Below the pieces are notes generated by a model that was given only the letters and a program-made list of their open reading frames with translations, was not told the origin of the DNA and ran no database searches. A stretch of 64,000 bases of DNA, taken from assembly GCF_036013975.1 (NCBI RefSeq), contig NZ_CP107904.1, positions 4,775,001-4,839,000 of the forward strand, given 5' to 3'. Within the stretch, counting starts at the first letter, position 1. Each line of letters starts with the position of its first letter. Of this stretch, positions 60,229-64,000 are shown piece by piece. The position numbers and the translations under genes are program-made. The DNA comes from Kitasatospora sp. NBC_00458. Lineage in GTDB: Bacteria; Actinomycetota; Actinomycetes; Streptomycetales; Streptomycetaceae.

Positions 60229-60576
60229 TCAGGCCCAGCCGAGCTCGTCGAGCTCGTGGTCGTCGAAGCCGAAGTGGTGGGCGACCTCGTGGATCACCGT
60301 GGTGCGGACCTCCTCGACGACCTGTTCGCGGGAGTCGCAGAGGCGGAGGGTCGGGCCGCGGTAGACGAGGATCCGGTCCGGCAGGACGCCGGCGTACCAC
60401 TCGCCGCGTTCGGTGAGGGGGGTGCCCTCGTAGAGGCCGAGGAGTTCCGGGTCGGCGGGGTCGGGTTCGTCCTCGACGAAGACCGCGACGTTGTCCATCA
60501 TGGCCGCGAGCTGCGGCGGGATCTGGTCGAGGGCGTCGCTGACCAGTACCTCGAACTCTTCCCGGGTCATCTCCAC
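60229..60576 (-). CDS. Minimal zincin-like metallopeptidase family protein
   Basis: A 115-residue protein of the short 'metallopeptidase family' (zincin-like, formerly DUF1025). The zinc site is [20 protein letters not shown], HExxH with a following acidic stretch (near 94). The N-terminus [20 protein letters not shown] and the middle [20 protein letters not shown] are typical. No signal peptide is present, so it is cytoplasmic. Its substrate is unknown. It is alone on this strand, upstream of the tRNA array. Confidence 0.88.
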   Translation of the reverse strand: MEMTREEFEVLVSDALDQIPPQLAAMMDNVAVFVEDEPDPADPELLGLYEGTPLTERGEWYAGVLPDRILVYRGPTLRLCDSREQVVEEVRTTVIHEVAHHFGFDDHELDELGWA

Positions 60577-60641
60577 CGGATCATTGTCGGGTCTGGGGTG
60601 ACGGTGTGCCAGGCGGCCCGGGGCGGTGTTTCATGGGGCTC

Positions 60642-61133
60642 ATGGTGACCTCGGAGGGTGTGGTGCCGGGCGGCCCGGTGGAGGAGCCGCCGCGGGCCGC
60701 GTCCGGGCGGCGGGCGCCGGTGCTGCGGGGGCAGGGGCCGGTGGTGGCCGTGGTGGCGGTCGGCGGGGCGTTGGGGGCGTCGGCGCGGTACGGGGCCGGG
60801 CTGCTGTGGCCGGACGGTCCGGCGGCCTTCCCGTGGACGACGCTGCTGGTGAACGTGGTCGGGTGCGCGCTGATCGGGGTGCTGCTGGTGCTGGTCACCG
60901 AGGGGCGGCCGGTGCATCCGCTGGTGCGGCCGTTCCTCGGGACCGGGGTCCTGGGCGGGTTCACGACCTTCTCGACGTACGCGGTGGACATCCGCCGGCT
61001 GGTGGGGGAGGGGCGGCCGGGCGCCGCCGCGGCCTACCTCGGGGTGACGCTGCTGGCGGCCCTGGCGGCGGTCTGGGCGGCGGCCGGGGTGACGCGCCGT
61101 CTGGTCCGGCGCGGCGCGGGGAGGGCCGTGTGA
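60642..61133 (+). CDS. crcB: Fluoride channel subunit CrcB/Fluc, copy 1
   Basis: CrcB forms dual-topology dimers that export fluoride. ATG 60642 gives 163 residues with a disordered cytoplasmic head of about 30. Four membrane helices follow. Family signatures are [36 protein letters not shown] with the conserved Asn, and [20 protein letters not shown] with the Gly-Gly-Phe-Thr-Thr-Phe-Ser-Thr sodium-site/selectivity stretch. ATG 60633 and GTG 60606 are in frame upstream. It overlaps the DUF190 gene (GTG 61130), and a second crcB follows, as expected for heterodimeric pairs. Confidence 0.93.
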   Translation: MVTSEGVVPGGPVEEPPRAASGRRAPVLRGQGPVVAVVAVGGALGASARYGAGLLWPDGPAAFPWTTLLVNVVGCALIGVLLVLVTEGRPVHPLVRPFLGTGVLGGFTTFSTYAVDIRRLVGEGRPGAAAAYLGVTLLAALAAVWAAAGVTRRLVRRGAGRAV

Positions 61134-61576
61134 CGGGGCGCGAGCGGGGGGCCGGGCGGGAGCGGGGTGCGGGACCGCCGCGGCTGGGCGGGGCGGCGCT
61201 GCGGCTGACGGTCCTGGTCGGCGAGAACGACCGGCACCGGCACCGCCCGCTGTACAGCGAGGTGGTGCACCGGGCGCGGGCGGCCGGGCTGGCCGGGGCG
61301 AGCGTGTTCCGGGGGATCGAGGGGTTCGGGGCGTCGTCCCTGGTGCACACGGCGCGGTTGCTGTCGCTGAGCGAGGACCTGCCGGTGGCGGTGGTGATCG
61401 TGGACACCGAGGAGCGGGTGCGGGCCTTCCTGCCGCTGCTGGACGGGCTGGTGGCGGAGGGACTGGTGGTGCTGGACCGGTGCGAGGTGGTCCGGTACGC
61501 GGGGCGCGGCGGGGCCGGTGCGGGTGCTGGCGCGGCCGGGCCGTCCGACGGCGGCGGCGGGGAGGCGGGGGCGTGA
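61130..61576 (+). CDS. DUF190 family protein between the two crcB genes
   Basis: A 148-residue soluble protein. The core runs [80 protein letters not shown] and [12 protein letters not shown]. This is the DUF190 fold, related to PII-like ferredoxin-type proteins. It overlaps both crcB neighbours by four bases, so the three are one translational unit. A signalling or regulatory role for fluoride export is commonly supposed from such pairing but not proven. The last 20 residues are Gly/Ala-rich. Confidence 0.9.
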   Translation: MTGRERGAGRERGAGPPRLGGAALRLTVLVGENDRHRHRPLYSEVVHRARAAGLAGASVFRGIEGFGASSLVHTARLLSLSEDLPVAVVIVDTEERVRAFLPLLDGLVAEGLVVLDRCEVVRYAGRGGAGAGAGAAGPSDGGGGEAGA

Positions 61577-61947
61577 ACTGGCTGCTGGTGGTCGTCGGCG
61601 CGGCGGTCGGCGCGCCGCTGCGGTACCTGACCGACCGGGCGGTGCAGTCCCGGCACGACTCGGTGTTCCCGTGGGGGACGTTCACCGTGAACGTGGCCGG
61701 CTGCCTGGTGCTCGGGCTGCTGACCGGGGCGGCGGCGGCCGGCGCCGCGTCCTCGCACGTCCGGCTGCTGCTCGGGACGGGGTTCTGCGGGGCGCTGACC
61801 ACCTACTCGACCTTCTCGTACGAGACGCTGCGGCTGGTGGAGGGCGGGGCCGGGCGGTACGCGCTGGCCAATGCGGCCGGCAGCGTGGTGGCGGGCCTGG
61901 CGGCGGTCTACGCGGGGGCGGGCCTGGCGACGGCGCTCTGGGGCTGA
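61573..61947 (+). CDS. crcB: Fluoride channel subunit CrcB/Fluc, copy 2
   Basis: GTG 61573 gives 124 residues with four helices: [40 protein letters not shown] with the conserved Asn, [20 protein letters not shown] and [20 protein letters not shown]. It is shorter than copy 1 and lacks its cytoplasmic head. Two different copies in tandem usually assemble as heterodimers of opposite orientation. It is coupled to DUF190 by a GTGA overlap. Confidence 0.94.
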   Translation: MNWLLVVVGAAVGAPLRYLTDRAVQSRHDSVFPWGTFTVNVAGCLVLGLLTGAAAAGAASSHVRLLLGTGFCGALTTYSTFSYETLRLVEGGAGRYALANAAGSVVAGLAAVYAGAGLATALWG

Positions 61948-62156
61948 TCCGGGGCGGGCGGGCCGCCGTCGGGGCGTACGCGGGTCCGGCGGGGGAACCC
62001 CCGTTCGGCTCCGGGGGCGGCTGCGGCGCTCGTTCGGGTGCTCCCGGTGGTCCGGTCCGTGTCCGTGCGCCGGGGGCGCGCGTTGGGCACCAGAAATGGT
62101 GGCCGCGCGCGGTGGGTGGGCGGTCGGGCCGGGGCGGGGTCAGGAGAGGGAGCGCG

Positions 62157-63068
62157 GTGGCGGCGATGCGTGCGGTCCGTGCGGTGCGTGCGGAGCGGGA
62201 GTCGGGCACCCGGGAGCGGGGCTCCCGGGAGGGGTGGCCGGCGGAGCCGGCGGCGGGCGGACGACCGGCGGTGGAGCGCCCGGTGACGGAACGCCCGGTG
62301 ACGGAACGCCCCGTGATGCCGCGGACGCTCGCGCCGCGGGGGGCCGAGCCGCGGACGGCGGCGGTCCGGACCGGGGTGGTGCGGGCGGCGGCGGTGCTGG
62401 CGGTGGCCGGGCTGGGGCTGACCGGCTGCATGTCGGTGGGGCCCGGTGCGGACGAGAAGCACGGCGCGGTGCCGGTGGGCCAGGCCGGAACGGCGGCGAA
62501 GCCGGGCGGCGGCTCCTCGGCCTCCCCGGCCGGCGGCGCGCACCAGGGTGGCGCGTCCGGGCGGCCGGAGCGTACGGGGAGCGTGCAGGGGCAGAACGCG
62601 CCGGGTGGCGGGCAGCTCGGCCCGGCCGCCGGTGAGCCGCCGGCCATGACGGGCGACCTGACCGGCGTGAACGGCGCACCCGTCGGCGCGGAGCCGGTGC
62701 CGGTGGGCGGGCCGGGGGAGGCCGCGCCCGGCGCGAGCGGCGCCGCCGGGGGGCCGAGCGCCAGCCCCGCGCCCCACCCGGGCGCCGGCACGACCACCGG
62801 CGGGACGGCCGGCGGCGCGGGCGGCACCGCCGGGGCGGGCCACACCACGGGCGGCACCGGGGCCACCGCCGGAACGGGGCCCGGCACCGGGGACGGCCGT
62901 TCCGGCGGCTCGACGGCGTCCGCGCCGGCGGCGAGCCCGAGCGGGCGCCCGCCCGCCTCGCCCGAGCCCGCGCACACCACGCCCGCGCCGAGCGCCACCC
63001 CGGCGCCGGAGCCCTCGCCCGCCGCGACGGCCTCCCCGGCGCCCAGCGCGGGAACGGGAGGGCAGTAG
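62157..63068 (+). CDS. Ser/Thr/Pro/Gly-rich putative lipoprotein
   Basis: GTG 62157 follows GGAGAGGG and gives 303 residues. A long Arg-rich N-region precedes a hydrophobic stretch and lipobox (VVRAAAVLAVAGLGLTGC, Cys near 91). The first 50 residues carry ERPVTERPV repeats. The mature part is almost wholly Gly, Ala, Pro, Ser and Thr, so extended and probably surface-exposed or cell-wall-spanning. ATG 62316, just before the signal sequence, would give a conventional signal peptide and may be the true start. I recognise no function. Confidence 0.65.
   Translation: MAAMRAVRAVRAERESGTRERGSREGWPAEPAAGGRPAVERPVTERPVTERPVMPRTLAPRGAEPRTAAVRTGVVRAAAVLAVAGLGLTGCMSVGPGADEKHGAVPVGQAGTAAKPGGGSSASPAGGAHQGGASGRPERTGSVQGQNAPGGGQLGPAAGEPPAMTGDLTGVNGAPVGAEPVPVGGPGEAAPGASGAAGGPSASPAPHPGAGTTTGGTAGGAGGTAGAGHTTGGTGATAGTGPGTGDGRSGGSTASAPAASPSGRPPASPEPAHTTPAPSATPAPEPSPAATASPAPSAGTGGQ
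62281..62310. repeat. Tandem 15-base repeat in the lipoprotein gene
   Basis: CGGTGACGGAACGCC occurs twice exactly (62281-62295, 62296-62310), with partial copies on both sides. It encodes the ERPVTERPV stretch. Confidence 0.85.
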
Positions 63069-63287
63069 CGCGGCCGGCCGGGCTTCGGTTTCCGAGTCCG
63101 GCCAGCGCATTTGCCTCTGATCCCCAGGTTCGTCTATGGTGGTAGATCGTTCGTTTGATCCATTTGACTGGCGCCCTAACTCACCTGGCGCCCTTGGCGC
63201 GTTCCGGCGATCCGTGGCTGACCGCATAGAGGCGGTTGTGAAACAGAACCCCGGACTTTGGCGCGTGCCACTTCCGGAAGGTTTTAG

Positions 63288-64000
63288 ATGTCTCTCGTTG
63301 ACGACGCCCGCTTCGCCATGCCTGCGAGCGAGACCGCCGCCGATGCCGCAACCACCGAGCCGACCACCGATTCCCTCGACGCCGCCCAGCCGGCCGTCGA
63401 GGCCGACGCCGAGCTGATCGCCGCCGTCGACGAGGTCGACACCACCGACGCCGACGCGACCGACGAGGCCGCGGCCGACGACGCCGCCGAGGCCGAGGAG
63501 CCCGCCGAGCCCACCCTCACCTTCGGTGACCTGGGCCTGCCGGACGACATCGTCCGCGCCCTCGCCAAGCGGGGCGTGACCACCCCGTTCCCGATCCAGG
63601 CCGCGACCATCCCGGACGCGCTGGCCGGCAAGGACGTGCTGGGCCGCGGCCGCACCGGCTCCGGCAAGACCCTCAGCTTCGGCCTGCCGCTGCTGACCCG
63701 CCTCGCCGCCGGCGAGCGGACCCGCGCCAAGCACCCGCGCGGCCTGATCCTCGTCCCGACCCGTGAGCTGGCGATGCAGGTCGCCGACGCCCTGGAGCCC
63801 TTCGGCTCGGTGCTCGGCCTGCGGCTCAAGGTGGTCTGCGGCGGTACCTCGATGTCCAACCAGATCTACGCGCTGGAGCGCGGCGTCGACGTCCTCGTCG
63901 CCACCCCCGGCCGTCTGCGCGACCTGATCAACCGCGGCTCCGCCAAGCTCGACGACGTCCAGGTCGCCGTCCTCGACGAGGCCGACCAGATGGCCGACAT
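63288..64000 (+). CDS. DEAD-box RNA helicase (3' end beyond the window)
   Basis: ATG 63288 opens a frame still open at 64000 (237 codons seen). The first 75 residues are Ala/Asp/Glu-rich and disordered. Then come the Q motif LTFGDLGLPDDIVRALAKRG..PFPIQ, Walker A GRGRTGSGKT (near 123), PTRELAMQV (Ia), CGGTSM, ATPGRLRDLI (Ib) and LDEADQMAD (DEAD, at the edge). It unwinds RNA in cold response or ribosome assembly. The upstream 219 bases are AT-richer, hold three GGCGCC repeats and no gene, and may be a regulated leader. Confidence 0.95.
   Translation, partial: MSLVDDARFAMPASETAADAATTEPTTDSLDAAQPAVEADAELIAAVDEVDTTDADATDEAAADDAAEAEEPAEPTLTFGDLGLPDDIVRALAKRGVTTPFPIQAATIPDALAGKDVLGRGRTGSGKTLSFGLPLLTRLAAGERTRAKHPRGLILVPTRELAMQVADALEPFGSVLGLRLKVVCGGTSMSNQIYALERGVDVLVATPGRLRDLINRGSAKLDDVQVAVLDEADQMAD

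Overview
The window is high-GC actinobacterial chromosome, most like Streptomyces or Kitasatospora. Supporting signs are the GC-heavy third codon positions, many GTG starts, rare TTA codons, a bldC orthologue, the neighbour set purF-purM-DUF3073-amino acid dehydrogenase-bldC-hrpA, and GC-rich hairpin terminators. Everything here is read from sequence alone; family names rest on recalled motifs, not on searches.

Layout. (1) 1-14.3 kb, core: partial GNAT gene, purA, a diacylglycerol-kinase-like gene, purF, purM, a DUF3073 gene, a Leu/Val dehydrogenase, a conserved hypothetical gene, bldC, a tRNA-Asp and hrpA. (2) 14.5-20.3 kb, accessory metabolism: alpha/beta hydrolase, DHA2-type exporter, quinone oxidoreductase, membrane acyltransferase and NmrA-like reductase, with palindromic operator candidates. 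(3) 20.5-46.7 kb, a biosynthetic gene cluster with its borders uncertain. It has an IS701-derived protein, a GAF/PucR regulator and a transaldolase, then a rightward operon: WrbA-like protein, DAHP synthase, EntA-like SDR, PhzD, PhzE, KASIII, NAT, SnoaL-like protein, and a GriC/GriD-like carboxylate reductase pair. Facing it is a leftward operon: a CreM-like AMP ligase, an aromatic hydroxylase, a CreE-like N-oxygenase and a CreD-like lyase. The two operons converge on one strong bidirectional terminator. My reading is that PhzC/E/D plus the SDR make 3-hydroxyanthranilate, an ortho-aminophenol. CreE/CreD make nitrous acid from aspartate, and the AMP ligase could use it to diazotise the amine. 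(4) 46.8-48.3 kb: a SigE-family sigma factor and its membrane partner. (5) 48.5-50.0 kb: an IS30-family element that landed exactly in the tetraloop of a hairpin terminator. (6) 50.1-59.1 kb, an unusual locus: a tightly coupled leftward operon of archaeal-type S-adenosylmethionine synthetase, phosphotransferase, histidine phosphatase, seryl-tRNA synthetase, glycosyltransferase, an AlaRS-core-like protein and a small Cys-rich protein. A HTH regulator plus a second phosphotransferase lie divergently. Two TTA codons suggest bldA control. (7) 59.1-64 kb, core again: a decayed DUF89 gene, tRNA Glu-Asp-Phe, a minimal zinc peptidase, a crcB-DUF190-crcB fluoride unit, a Ser/Thr/Pro-rich lipoprotein and the start of a DEAD-box RNA helicase.

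The two stretches most likely to hold undescribed biology are region 3 (3-hydroxyanthranilate plus nitrite chemistry plus aryl carboxylate reduction in one cluster) and region 6 (two tRNA-synthetase-like proteins wired to a glycosyltransferase, kinases, a phosphatase and a dedicated SAM synthetase).
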